This document shows positions 19,432 to 31,200 of a stretch of 64,000 nt of DNA, piece by piece. A program made the translations under genes and the position numbers. The DNA is taken from assembly GCA_004014935.1 (NCBI GenBank), contig CP025326.1, forward strand, positions 372,001-436,000, given 5' to 3'. The notes beneath the pieces were generated by a model. That model was given only the letters and a program-made list of their open reading frames with translations, searched no databases and was not told the DNA's origin. Origin of the DNA: Saccharomycopsis malanga (taxonomy: Eukaryota > Ascomycota > Saccharomycetes > Ascoideales > Saccharomycopsidaceae). Within the stretch, counting starts at the first letter, position 1. The number at the start of each line of letters is the position of its first letter.

Positions 19432-21189
19432 TTAACTGACGAGATTATAATGCGGATTAGGGAACAAGTTTTTATCAGCAAAGAGTTCGTTGTAGCTTGG
19501 GGGAATGATTTGAGAACAAGTGCAAGAGGAAGAGAAGAAGTCATGCAGTTTGGAGGAGGTCAAATTGTACAAATCATGAGAAAGATCATGATGATCAAAG
19601 AAATTGAAACTTTTGGGTCTTTTTTTTGACGCCGAAGTGGTTATGTGTTTCAAGATGTTTTTAGCTTTTGAAAGGTTTGGTGTTTGTTGGTTGTCAGTGG
19701 AGTTTGGCTGGTTTTGGGTTTTTACTAGATAATCATCGATATAGTTTGTAGAACCATTGAAGATTTTGAAATCGCTATCGGATTGGTCATAATTTGGGGG
19801 AGGAATACTAGCTTTTCTACTTTGTTCACTGAGCAAAACAGCAGGGCATTTGAGAGTTAATTGAGTGAGTTTTGTAGTGTAATCCAGACTCTGGCCCAAT
19901 TTCTTGATATCGTTGATATTGAGGGTTTGTGTTTGGTTAGATGTTTGATTAGGTGTTTGATTGGATGTTTGGTTAGGTGTTTGATTGGATATTTGATTGG
20001 ATGTTTGATTGGATATTTCATTACTTTGCGCTTGATTAGCTTGTGTTTCATTAGATTCCAAATCATGATGAAATGTAAATTTGATTTGTTCATGATGATC
20101 ATTTACAGACATTTGAGGCAAACAATCCTCAAAAGGGCCCAAATGTTTGAATTGTTTTTCTTCCAAAATAAATGCTGATCGAAAGTAGTGGTTTACGCTA
20201 AATTTGGCAAGACGTTCTTGATTAGCAAACGAAGGATAGACAAAACCGTGCGAAAGAATGTCTTTAAAGTTGATTTTCAAGCTAAAACTAATTATCCCGG
20301 TCTGATTATCGATATCTGAGTCTTTTATTTGATGTTCTTTCAACAAGTATTTTTTTCTACGCGAGTTTTGATCATGGTCTGGATCGTAGGTCTGTAGGAA
20401 GAAGAGTTTAAACGTTTTGACTTTATAGAATGCCAATTGGTGGTACAGTAGAGACAAGGGCTGGATTCGCACGCTTACGGCAATAGTGTCGTTGAAATAT
20501 AGAATTTTGTTGGACAACGTCACCTGGTAGTTGAACAAGTTCTTAAAGATGCCTTCCATGACCACCTCGTTGCTGGTCAACAACGAGTCGTCAAATGCAC
20601 ACCGTACGAGCCGCACAGGCCTCTGGAACGCCAAGTTTCTACTGCTACGCGGCTTGCCCTTGCGGATATAGCCAAACTCGATGTTGGCACTGATATAGTA
20701 GCTTACGGTATTGTATAGAGTGCGGATTGTCTCGGGAAACGTCGAGTCCACTATAAACTGGAACGGATACACATACATTCCGATATTGGCACTGGTCACC
20801 GGACCGGAATCCGCGCCGGAGCCCGGACCGGACGTCGCGGAACCGCCGCTATTCTGCAAATCCCTGAAATCCCACTGATAACAGTCGCCAATCAAGTCCT
20901 TTCTGACGGTGTTATAACCGTTTCTTCTGCTGGACATGCGTAGATCCGCACTGCTGCCCTCGGGAGTCTTTTCCTCCAAACTCCCGCTGAACTTCACCTC
21001 GATATTGCTCAAATACACGCCCGGCCGCTTGATCTCAATGACCAACGACCCTCGCAATACCGAAACAGACGCATTCTGGACTTCAAACATGTTGAGCCCC
21101 CGGAGAAACACTTCTGGGTCTAAAAGACTCATGTGCGCCGATATAAGACCCCTGTAGTCCGCCTTGCCCGTCAATTTACTCTTCGTCAT
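19432..21189 (-). CDS. Alpha-arrestin (ART family), Rsp5 ubiquitin-ligase adaptor
   Basis: A 585-residue protein. Residues about 25-180 form an arrestin N-like domain (SLVIEIKRPGVYLSNIEVKF, then YPFQFIVDSTFPETI and YNTVSYYISANIEFGY, the usual ART order). A C-like domain follows to about residue 345. The tail is Ser/Thr/Asn-rich with tandem NQTS/NQTP units (bases 19930-20035). Two PY motifs, PPNY (near residue 465) and PPSY (near residue 563), are the binding sites for the WW domains of Rsp5. Family members recruit Rsp5 to plasma-membrane transporters for endocytosis. Which ART this is (Art1-10) I cannot say; the N-terminal layout reminds me of the smaller ARTs. The ATG at 21189 gives a complete arrestin fold. 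Confidence 0.83.
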   Translation of the reverse strand: MTKSKLTGKADYRGLISAHMSLLDPEVFLRGLNMFEVQNASVSVLRGSLVIEIKRPGVYLSNIEVKFSGSLEEKTPEGSSADLRMSSRRNGYNTVRKDLIGDCYQWDFRDLQNSGGSATSGPGSGADSGPVTSANIGMYVYPFQFIVDSTFPETIRTLYNTVSYYISANIEFGYIRKGKPRSSRNLAFQRPVRLVRCAFDDSLLTSNEVVMEGIFKNLFNYQVTLSNKILYFNDTIAVSVRIQPLSLLYHQLAFYKVKTFKLFFLQTYDPDHDQNSRRKKYLLKEHQIKDSDIDNQTGIISFSLKINFKDILSHGFVYPSFANQERLAKFSVNHYFRSAFILEEKQFKHLGPFEDCLPQMSVNDHHEQIKFTFHHDLESNETQANQAQSNEISNQTSNQISNQTPNQTSNQTPNQTSNQTQTLNINDIKKLGQSLDYTTKLTQLTLKCPAVLLSEQSRKASIPPPNYDQSDSDFKIFNGSTNYIDDYLVKTQNQPNSTDNQQTPNLSKAKNILKHITTSASKKRPKSFNFFDHHDLSHDLYNLTSSKLHDFFSSSCTCSQIIPPSYNELFADKNLFPNPHYNLVS

Positions 21190-22460
21190 CTCGCTAGCAC
21201 AATTTGCCGCTTCCTAATTCTCCCAAAATTGCGGATTACCATTTATATATATATATATATATATGTCCTGCTCTCTCAAGCCACCCTATGTCATTGATGC
21301 ACCTCGTGCATGTTCCTGCAGCACCGTGCAGAGACTTGCAGTTCCCGTTGCGACGATTCCGGAGCACGAGATTGTAGGTGGTTTTGGTTTGGTTTGGCAT
21401 GGAGTTTTTGTTACTGAGCTTATTTAGTGCAAATTAGCTTGGTATTCATTTAAAACCTCAAAATGTCCCTCAGAATCGAGACTTATCAAGGTCCGTGAGA
21501 ACCGCAGGCATTGTTACAAGCATTTCAATTGCATTTCAATTGCATTTCAAATGCATGCAGTGCACATGGCCATGCAATTACCCATCTGATGAGTACATGC
21601 TCCCTTGCTATATTGCTGGATGGTGTCCCCTGCAGCGCTGCCAATGTACGGAGTGACATTTAGATATCCGATGCCATATTTCATCGAAAAGTAACAAGAT
21701 TGGTGATATAAGAAATCTAAGACACTTGGTGTCTTATTTTCTATACCGGCAGTACCGATGCATATCTTTGCAGCAACAACAACATGCGCTGCCATGCACC
21801 GCCATGCCGGATCGTCGGCGCGCGGGATTAGCAAGAAAGCAACATTTATATTCCTTTCACATTTCAAATGAGATCATTTTGCTGTGTCTGGACCTTTTAA
21901 ATTGATCCTCACTAGGATTATTTCTAAGCTCTGGTTTCCATTATAGGCTGTGCAACATTGTCTGGTGACATAGTCTTTCAGATCTTTCACAGGTTTGTAA
22001 GCGCTTTGATCATCGTAGACAATCTCAATTGTAAATATGATTATTCCCAGTAATTGCTTTGGTCTTGATCAACAGATGATATCACTTGTATTAATCCCAT
22101 ATTAAATATATATGACTCTGCTTAACAAGCATTACCACCCATATATATATGCAAGATGCGACTGATCCTTGCAGCACCTTGCCTGGCGCACATGTTCTTA
22201 GCATCAACCATTGCTTGTATTCTACTTCTGGATGGAATGCAAACTACAATACACTCCAGTGCTCACTTATACAAGTCGCCACAGGTTTGGGCCGAAAACT
22301 TGCAAAAAATTGTTCATCCAATGTTCAAAATAAACTGAGAGCGAGCGTGCCACCCCTAATGCAGGTATCATATGATTCATACAGCATTTACATGCAGTTG
22401 AAAATCCGTATTGGGAAGTATATAGAGTAGTAGGAGTAGTAGTAGTATGTATAATATAGC
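21190..22460. other. Intergenic, arrestin promoter and unknown DNA
   Basis: A (TA)n run (21245-21263) lies close upstream of the arrestin gene. ATGCA/TGCAG motifs are frequent (21300-21560, 22150-22200). Frames of 106 and 93 codons here have no family likeness, and I do not call them. Confidence 0.4.
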
Positions 22461-22464
22461 ATTA

Positions 22465-22720
22465 TAATGATAATCTTTTGAGCCCAGTAGATATTAGGTT
22501 TAGATATGGGACTTGGAAAAAAGTGGATAAACCCCGAACAAGGCCATAAAGTCGTCACTTGGGTAGAAAGTAAGCATTATTGGCCTAGATTGTGTTTCAC
22601 ATTGTAAAAACAGTGAGTAAAAATGCTGGTAGCGGGAATCGAACTGTGTATCTATTGGAGGGTATTCATTAAACTATCTTGACAGGTCTTTTCTATGATA
22701 GCACCAACCACTGGCCGTAT
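22465..22720 (-). mobile_element. SINE-A copy, moderately diverged
   Basis: Minus orientation. It shows the B-box complement GGGAATCGAACTG (22632-22644), GTGTTTCACATTGTAAAAAC, the AGTAAGCATTATTGGCCTAG segment and the GAGCCCAGTAGAT 3' end. The A-box region at 22690-22720 is decayed. Confidence 0.6.
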
Positions 22721-22734
22721 GGTCAGATTGTTTT

Positions 22735-23096
22735 CAAAGTTTGCAATAAATTCGTAAGGTTATAGAAAGTAGGTCATTAATAGTACAATATGGTTTATAT
22801 ATTTGATTATGATGGCTTATATTTCGAGCTGAATACAGCCAAGTTTTGTATATACGCGAAACTGAGCCTTATGGCCATTTTCTCTTCAAAATTTGCAACA
22901 ATATTATAAATTCGTGCAATCATACAAAAGTTAACCATTAATAGTACAATTTGGTTTATATTTGATAATAATAGCTTATATTTCGAGCCCAATATAGTTT
23001 AGTGCCCTATATACGCCAAACTTGGCCTTATGGCCATTTTATCTTCTTGGCCTTACTTTCTTAAGCACTAACCACTGGCCTAACGGCCCAGTGGTA
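22735..23096 (-). repeat. R2 tandem repeat, two units, with SINE-like head
   Basis: Two units of about 180 bp. Each reads TTATGGCCATTTT, TCTTC, AAATTTGCAA, AATATTATAAATTCGT, ACCATTAATAGTACAAT, TTGGTTTATA and AATAGCTTATATTTCGAGC. The right end is the near-palindrome CCACTGGCCTAACGGCCCAG, 5 bp before the ARO4 stop. R2 shares the TTATATTTCGAGCCCA block with the 3' end of SINE-A and looks like a shortened derivative. Confidence 0.6.
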
Positions 23097-23098
23097 GT

Positions 23099-24184
<1,086 letters not shown>

Positions 24185-24276
24185 TTAGTTTTACAAATGT
24201 AGTGTATATTACTGGTTTTTAGAAAAATCAAACTCATCTGCTCTTTATGCTGAAAAGTTGAAAAATTTTAGTGCCA

Positions 24277-24283
24277 TGACTCA
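24277..24283. promoter_or_regulatory. Gcn4-type site upstream of ARO4
   Basis: TGACTCA within ATGACTCAAT, 99 bp upstream of the ARO4 ATG. It is the core bound by Gcn4 and other AP-1-like bZIPs. Gcn4 control of ARO4 is established in S. cerevisiae; here it is inferred from the site. Confidence 0.65.
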
Positions 24284-24360
24284 ATATAGGCACGTGCCTT
24301 CTACTATCAGTCATACTGGTTTAGATTCAGTCATTTTTGGCTATTTGCTATTGACAAACT

Positions 24361-24432
24361 GGCCTGTTTGGTTTTGGCCTGTTTGGTTTTGGCCTGTTTG
24401 GTTTTGGCTTGTTTGGTTTTGGCCTATTTGGT
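24361..24432. repeat. 15-bp tandem repeat, five units
   Basis: Five near-perfect units of GGCCTGTTTGGTTTT upstream of ARO4. A small, recently expanded minisatellite. Confidence 0.9.
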
Positions 24433-24819
24433 TTGTAAAAGAAGATTTGTAAAAGATGTTTTGTAAGATAATCAGTAAAAGGATCGTTCTATACATGTAT
24501 ATAAGCCAATTTAATCAATAATATCCAAACATATTCAGACTTCCGACTGCATACCGCTATTAATTGTCAAGCTTCTTGATCGGTTTCCTCTCCAGTTAAC
24601 AGCAAATAGCCTGTTTTTATACATTTCTAGTCAAACAACCCTTGTGCCGTACTAACATACTTAATTAACGGCTATCAAAGGCTACCAAAGGCTATTCCCG
24701 CCTGTGAAAACCCGCTATTTTGCTGGCCGCTCTCTGATTGGCTCAGCAGCTCAAACTAGTAATTACTGAGTGCCCAACATGAGGGTCAGGTGGCTGTGGT
24801 TTATCTTAAGATTGTATAA

Positions 24820-25056
24820 TATTACCATATATCCCAGTATATACGCCCTATGTCTAAGGGGACTTGGGCAAACCCTGAAATACTCCATAATTTTGTCACT
24901 CAATTGAAAAAACAAGTAGACAGTTGCACTTGCCTGTGAATTCACGTTTAGCATCGTAAAAGTGTTTGTAGGGGAATCGAACCCGCGCTAAACTTTCCCT
25001 GGCCGTTTTCTCTTCTCCGAGAGCTCTGACCACTGAGCCAAATGGCCCAGTGCCAA
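24820..25056 (-). mobile_element. SINE-A copy with intact A and B boxes
   Basis: On the minus strand: CACTGGGCCATT, A box TGGCTCAGTGG (complement at 25030-25040), GTCAGAGCTCTCGGAGAAG, B box GGTTCGATTCC (complement at 24973-24983), CCTACAAACACTTTTACGAT, GGCAAGTGCAACTGTC, ATTGAGTGACAAAATTATGG and CCCAAGTCCCCTTAGACATA, ending GGCGTATATACTGGGATATA. About 235 bp, 30 bp from the amidase stop. CCAAATG is repeated just beyond the head (25057-25078). Confidence 0.8.
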
Positions 25057-25087
25057 ATGCCAAATGCCAAATGCCAGATGGTCTGTG

Positions 25088-26797
25088 CTAATTGCCACAT
25101 TTCAAAGCATTATCAACCACTTCTGCCAAAGCAATTGCTGTTTCTTCCTGCCAACGAGGAGCAACAACTTGTATACCTACTGGGACATTTTCCAACAACT
25201 TTTCATCGTACAATCCGTGAATCTGTTCATCTTGGCCACCTACAGGTTCAAAATGTTCAGGCTTTCTATCTATTTCTGGATCTGTCCTTAAAACCGGCAC
25301 CACCACGACTGAATAGTCCAACGTATTAAACTGGGCAGTGTAATCCCCGTAAAACTTGACCACATCTTTAGTTTTGAAAGATGGAACGTCCCACACAGGG
25401 GCCAATAATCCGTCTATTGGGGATCCGTCTTTTGTAAGCTTCTTGGAATGCTCAAACCAGTAGCTATCTACAGCTTGCTGGGCCGCATAACGTTGGCGAG
25501 CCTGTTCCCAATGTTCCAGGACTGTTGAACAGCCTGTGGGGAGTGTGATTTCCTTTTCGTTTGCCTTTCCATTGTCAAGAGCAGCAGCAATAGCCAAAAT
25601 CTCGGGGATTATGGGCTCTCCGCTAGCTTGTGTGTAATCTACAACCTCTTGATAACCATCTGCTCCATAAACTGCTACTGCTATGTTTGCCAATTCGATA
25701 GAACTCATTGGTGGGCTCCATTCAATGATTTCATGGCCTTGGGACTTTAACAGTTGTACGGCTTTATCGATAGCACGAACAACTGGAGGCGCTGGATGGA
25801 CAACTTTATTCCATTTCATGACAGCAAAAGTCAACTGTTTCTTCTTTTGGATTTCCGTAAACTTGTACTGGCGCCATTCAATAGGAGGAACCTTGGGGTC
25901 CAAAAGCCATGGCTGGGCGTCAATCACCAACTTGGTGATGTATTTCAAGTCCTGGAGCGATGATGCCATAGGCCCAACTACAGAAGACAATACAGGTTGA
26001 TGGGCAAACGAATTGGTCAAATGGCAATACGGGAGTCTACAAGTCAGTGGTTTCAAGCCATATATTCCGCCAAAAGCACTAGGAACCCTGATGGAGCCTC
26101 CTATATCAGTGCCCCAGCCCACAGCTGCTCCTCTTGCTGCTATTATTACGCCCTCGCCGCCACTGGAGCCTCCAGACGAAACCCTGCGGTTGAAGGCATT
26201 GACAGTTTCGCCATAGATGCTGGAAATGGTAGCAAACGACATCATTGCCGGAGGAGTGGTGGTTTTGATGAAAAATATAGCTCCCATTTGCTCTAAAATA
26301 ATTGCAAGCTTGGAAACATCTTGCTTTTCAATAGGTTGATTGACAAGAGAAACAAATCCCATTGCAGAATCAAGTCCTTCCAAGTTGAACTGGTCTTTCA
26401 AAGAAATGGGAATCCCGTGTAAAGGACCCATTGTCTTTCTACATTTGGCAAACCATTCGTCTTGCTTTTTGGCTTGTTGAAACGCTCTTTCAAAGAAGAT
26501 TTCACTACAACAGTTTGTCAATTGATCAAGTAACGCTGCTCGATGTGCAAATGCTTTGGTTACTTGCAAAGCGCTGAGCTCTCCAGCGCCTATTTTGGCT
26601 TGCAATTGCAATAATGACAAGTCTGTAATTTTTTTCTCAATTGTAGAGACTTGTTTGTCAACAAATTCAACCGCATTAGGCGCCTCATCAACACTAGGAA
26701 TAGGTTTAAGACGCCATTCTTCAGGAATGGCTTGAAATACAGACTTTCTCTTGCAAAGGGCTACTTTTTGCCACGAAGGTTTGTCATTCATAGCCAA
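25088..26797 (-). CDS. Amidase-signature enzyme (acetamidase/Amd2-like)
   Basis: A 569-residue amidase-signature hydrolase. The Ser-cisSer-Lys triad is visible: Lys in PISLKDQFN, the cis-Ser in the Gly/Ser block SSGGSSGGE, and the nucleophile in GTDIGGSIRVPS. Fungal members hydrolyse small amides such as acetamide or aryl/alkyl amides to acid plus ammonia; the substrate here is unknown. Length and the long N-terminal helix (residues 1-60) match S. cerevisiae Amd2. There is no signal peptide, so it is cytosolic. After GLKP, where many amidases have Ser or Thr, this gene has a CTG codon (26045-26047), one hint that CTG may not mean Leu. Downstream of the stop lies a SINE-A copy. Confidence 0.9.
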   Translation of the reverse strand: MAMNDKPSWQKVALCKRKSVFQAIPEEWRLKPIPSVDEAPNAVEFVDKQVSTIEKKITDLSLLQLQAKIGAGELSALQVTKAFAHRAALLDQLTNCCSEIFFERAFQQAKKQDEWFAKCRKTMGPLHGIPISLKDQFNLEGLDSAMGFVSLVNQPIEKQDVSKLAIILEQMGAIFFIKTTTPPAMMSFATISSIYGETVNAFNRRVSSGGSSGGEGVIIAARGAAVGWGTDIGGSIRVPSAFGGIYGLKPLTCRLPYCHLTNSFAHQPVLSSVVGPMASSLQDLKYITKLVIDAQPWLLDPKVPPIEWRQYKFTEIQKKKQLTFAVMKWNKVVHPAPPVVRAIDKAVQLLKSQGHEIIEWSPPMSSIELANIAVAVYGADGYQEVVDYTQASGEPIIPEILAIAAALDNGKANEKEITLPTGCSTVLEHWEQARQRYAAQQAVDSYWFEHSKKLTKDGSPIDGLLAPVWDVPSFKTKDVVKFYGDYTAQFNTLDYSVVVVPVLRTDPEIDRKPEHFEPVGGQDEQIHGLYDEKLLENVPVGIQVVAPRWQEETAIALAEVVDNALKCGN

Positions 26798-26917
26798 AAT
26801 AGGTTGCTCTTTGGTAATTGAAAGGGATTTTTATTTAGTCTTATCGGAAAGTAGTTGGTTATCTATATATATTATGGCATTGTTGCTATTTGAAACTTTA
26901 TATTGCAATATTACCAC

Positions 26918-27080
26918 TGGGCGGTATGGGAAAAGTTTGGCACGGGTTCGATTTTCCTACAAATACTTTTACAATGTTTAACATGAATTTGCTGCCTGTG
27001 AGGCAAGTGCAACTGTCTGGCTTAGAAGACAGTCTACTTGTTTTTCAATTGAGTGACAAAATAGCTTCCAAAATCATTCT
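26918..27080 (+). mobile_element. SINE-A copy starting the 27-28 kb repeat cluster
   Basis: Plus orientation: CCACTGGGCGGTATGGG (decayed A box), B box GGTTCGATTTTCC (26945-26957), TACAAATACTTTTACAATG, GAGGCAAGTGCAACTGTCTGG and TTCAATTGAGTGACAAAATAG. After that it is joined to an inverted 3' end (CTTATATTTCGAGCCCAGTG). The middle segment carries a small direct duplication of GTCTGGCTTAGAAGACAGTC type. Confidence 0.65.
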
Positions 27081-28215
27081 TATATTTCGAGCCCAGTGCA
27101 GGTTTGTTTCTCACGCGAAACTGGGCCGTAAGGCTTTTTTCTCTTGTTGAAAGCACCAATAATACAATATGGTTTATATATTTGACAATAATAGCTTATA
27201 TTTCGAGCTCAATACAGATTAGATTCGAATATACGCAAAACTTGGCCTTTTTCTCTTCGAAGTTTGCAATAATATTATAAATTTGTAAAAAAATAGAAAA
27301 GGTTACCATTAATAGTAAAATTTGGTTTGTATATTTGATGATAATAGCTTATATTTATGTACTGGGGTGGAAATATAAGTTTATTCCTATTTTTATCGCT
27401 TATATTTATGTATTGGGCTTGGAATATAAGTTTATTATTATAATAGCAGCTTATATTTCGGGCTCAGTACAATTTGGTTTATATATTTGATGATAATAGC
27501 TTATATTTATATATTGGGCTCGAAATATAAGTTTATTACTATTATTATAGCTTATATTTATGTATTGGGCTTGAAATATTAAATCATTATTATTTTTATA
27601 GCTTACATTTCGAGCTCAGTACAAATCAGTTTCAAATATAAGCAAAACTGAGCCTTATGGTCATTTTGTCTTCAAAGTTTGCAATAATAAACTCCTAAAA
27701 AATAGCAAGTTTACCATTAATAGTACAGTATCGTTTATATATTTGATGATAATAGCTTGTGTTTATGAACTGAGCTCAAAATATAAGATTATTACTATTT
27801 TTATAGCTTATATTTATGTACTGGGCTTGAAAAATTAAATTATTATAGCTTATATTTACATATTGGGCTCGAAATATAAGTTTATTACTATTATTATAGC
27901 TTATAATAATGAACTGAGCTCAAAATAATGATTATTATTATTATTATAACTTATATTTCGGGCTCAGTACAATTTGGTTATATATTTGATGATAATAACT
28001 TATATTTACATATTGGGCTCGAAATATAAGTTTATTACTATTTTTATAGCTTATAATAATGAACTGAGCTCAAAATATAAAATCATTATTATTATTACAA
28101 CTTATATTTCAATCCCAGTACAAATTAGTCAAATATAAGCAAAACTGAGCCTTATGACCAGTTGGCCTTTATTTTTTGAGCACTGGCCACGGAGCCTAAC
28201 GGCACAGTGGTGGTT
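27080..28215. repeat. Nested cluster of SINE-A 3' ends and R2 units
   Basis: At least six copies of the SINE-A 3' end in both orientations (TATTGGGCTCGAAATATAAG forward; AGCTTATATTTCGAGCTCAG reverse), separated by ATT-rich tails. They are interleaved with R2 units (TTTGCAATAAT, ACCATTAATAGTA, TTTATATATTTGATGATAAT). The right end is CACTGGCCACGGAGCCTAAC, a head relic. The pattern fits repeated insertion into earlier AT-rich tails. No gene is present between the amidase and SMC6. Confidence 0.7.
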
Positions 28216-28242
28216 TAACCCCAGGTAGTGTCTAACGGTAGG

Positions 28243-31200
28243 TCAACGCACTGGATCCTTCAATTTATGGATACATACATCCGCAGCATCAATACCCTTT
28301 ACATGGCCAATATCTTGAGGAGTTATAAATATAGTTTGGGATTTAGGCTCTTTACGCAAGCTTTCCAACATGAGTCTCATGCTAATTCTACGGTTTACAT
28401 TATCCATAAATACGTCAAACTCGTCCAAGCCTCTAATCTTGGATCTCATTGGCTTCCAAATAGCCAACAACAAGGCGATTTGGGTGTACGACTTCTCGCC
28501 GCCGGAGAGCGAGGACACTTCTCGGGGAGGCCTGCCGTCTTTGCCGACCAACATGCGGAGGGATTTCTTTTCAAAGTCAAAGAGCAACTTGCCTTGAAAG
28601 CCGCGCTGCTGGAGAGACGTTGAGAAGTCGCTGTCAGCTGCAAGACAGAGCATGTCACGCTGGGTCTTTGCAGCAGTCATGCGGTTGAAGATGGACTTTG
28701 TAAGCTTGTCGCGGAGGGCGTGTGCTTTCAAGAGCTCTTGTCTTGCATGCTTGTACACTGCGGACTTGGCATGATGTTCTGCAATGATCTGCTCCTCTGT
28801 CTTGCCAATACTCCTGTTGACCTCGGAAAGCTGCTGGTTGACGATTTGGATCTGCCGCTTGATGTGCTCCGTTCGGTCTGTCTGCAAATTGATGCTGGCC
28901 TGCTCGCGCGAGCACCAGCGCAGGGCATTGGGTATTTCCCGCTCAATCTGCTCCTGCATCATTGGGATTTTCTGCTCTATCGTGTCTACAATCGTCTGCT
29001 TCTTGTCCTGGATCCGTTTCTGCGTCTCCATCTGGTCTGCAAGCTGTGCCTTGTGCTCGTTGCTACTTTCCAACTGCGTCTTCAAACGCCGTATTTCTCG
29101 CTCCACCTGCTTCATCTGCTCCTGCACCGCTGCAAAGTCCTGCCGGAGTGCTGTGAACTTCTCATTCAACTCCTCCAACTCTGCATTGCTTCCCGAAATC
29201 GTATTGTCGTTGATCACAATTTCGTCCTCCAAACTCGTTTTTTCCTCCTGCAATGCATCCAAATACGTCCTGTCTTCGTCCTCGTCCAACTGGTTCTGTA
29301 GACTGGCCGTTTGCCGCTCCAAATCCGCCAATTTCTGCTTGTTTCGAGCATACTGCTCCTGCAAACCGCTGCGGCTCTGCTTCTTCTGCTGCACCTGCTG
29401 CTCGTACTTGTTCTGCAAGCTGCCCAACTCAAGCTTCTTCTCGTCCATTTTGAGCTCAATCTTAAGCATCTCTGCCTGTGCTGACTGCCCTGCGGTCTGG
29501 AGCTGCAGAACATGGTTGTCTAAATAGAACACTGGGTCCGACCTGAACGCCCCTGTATGCGGATTCACATTATACTTGGCGCCCGACACACTGTCAAACA
29601 ATGAATAACATACTCGCACCTGCTTGTTGCTCTGCACAAGCTTCGTTGCCAGCATACGGTCGTCCTGCAAAACACTGTGCTCAATCTGCGCCACGTCTAT
29701 CAACAAATACTTCACGTCCTCATTGTCAAACTCAAGCACGTCGATAATGCGAAGCAACCCATCCTGCCTGCTGTTGTTGTCGTATTTAAACCGCTCTGCC
29801 TTGCGTATAATGATTTGGTTGCTCAAATTGTGCTTCCGAAGCACCGCAGCCAACCTGCGCTGATCCTCAAACGTCTGCACGACAAACGCATCTAACACAC
29901 TGCTGAAAACCTTCTCTAATAACCCATGATACTTCTCATACCCTCGCTTAAGACTCATATACGGCCCTATTGGCCCCACCGGCTTATGCGCGAATGCATG
30001 TTTCTGCAGCTCAATGTATGCAAGCACGTGTTTGATGCGTTCGGGGTATGGGGCGAGCTTGTCTTTTTCGGAGCTCGCCAACTGTTTCCTTATTGACAGC
30101 AATTTCTTCAATTCTGTGTGTTTGTTTTCGATCAATGGGGTGAATTCTTTGTAAAGGCCTTTGATTTCCTGTTCTAGAGTGTTTTTTTCCTCGCTTAAAC
30201 GTTGTTGTTCGCGTTTTATGTCCATTTTGACGCCGTTTAGCCGTTCAATGTCCTCTTTAACGGTTTCTTTCGATCCCCCGTCGAGTGCCTGCAATCTCGC
30301 AGATTCTGCAGCAATGTTGCGCACTATTTTTTTCAACCGGGACTGTTTCTTGGCGTTGGATTTGGTGCAATCCTCGATTCGTCCTTGTATGGCATTGATC
30401 TGGTCGCCCAAACCGGCCATTTCCTGCTTGATTTCGGCACGTTTTTCAACACACGTCTGCATCGCTGCAGACTTGTCCTCGATTGATTGCATAATCTGGG
30501 GCATTTGCTTGTCCAACTCTTGTATGGCCTGTTCCTGCAGGGAAAGCTGCGCCGCAGCCTGCTGAATCTGGCGCAGCAACTCGCGGCTTTTCGCCAAAAG
30601 AGTCGCAACATCACTCTCTTTGCTCACAATCTGAAGCCAGATCAACCTGCCAGAAAGAACCTTCTTACTCTCACGTAATGACTTGCTCTCGTGGAACTGG
30701 CGGTACGCCCGACGCGCCTTGTCTGCATCCTCACGCAAGGCGTGCATATTCCTGCTTTTCGCGTCAATCTCCACGTGGATCTTGCTTAGCTGTGCATTAG
30801 AGTGCATGTACTCGCCGATGGTCTGCTCCATCTGGATGCCCTTCATGAAGAAGGAGTACTTGTCGTGGTCGGTGCTGGCGGCTAGGAATGTTTTGGCGGC
30901 TCCCTGGGACAAGAAGGCGAGCGGGTTGTTGATGGTGATGCCGAAGAAGTCTAGCATTTCGTCCAAGTCGGCCTTTTTGGTCGTCACCGTCCGCCGGGCC
31001 TCCGACTTGATAAAGTAGCCGCCCGGCCCGTCGACGCGGAGCATCCGCTCCACCACGATCTGGTCACCGTACTTGTCGTGCTCGTAGCCGTACTCGCCGC
31101 GGTTGCTGAACACAATCGTGATCTTGGCCGCCTTGGCGCCCCGTTTCACCAAGTCCCGGAGATTCTTGCCTCGGTCCGTCTCCGTAGCCTTACATCCGAG

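Noticed and set aside
21547-21867. 106-codon minus-strand frame
   Set aside because: Cys/Met-rich composition reflects local ATGCA motifs; no family likeness.
26751-27150. Open frames of 76-86 codons upstream of the amidase
   Set aside because: They run through SINE-A sequence in an arbitrary frame.
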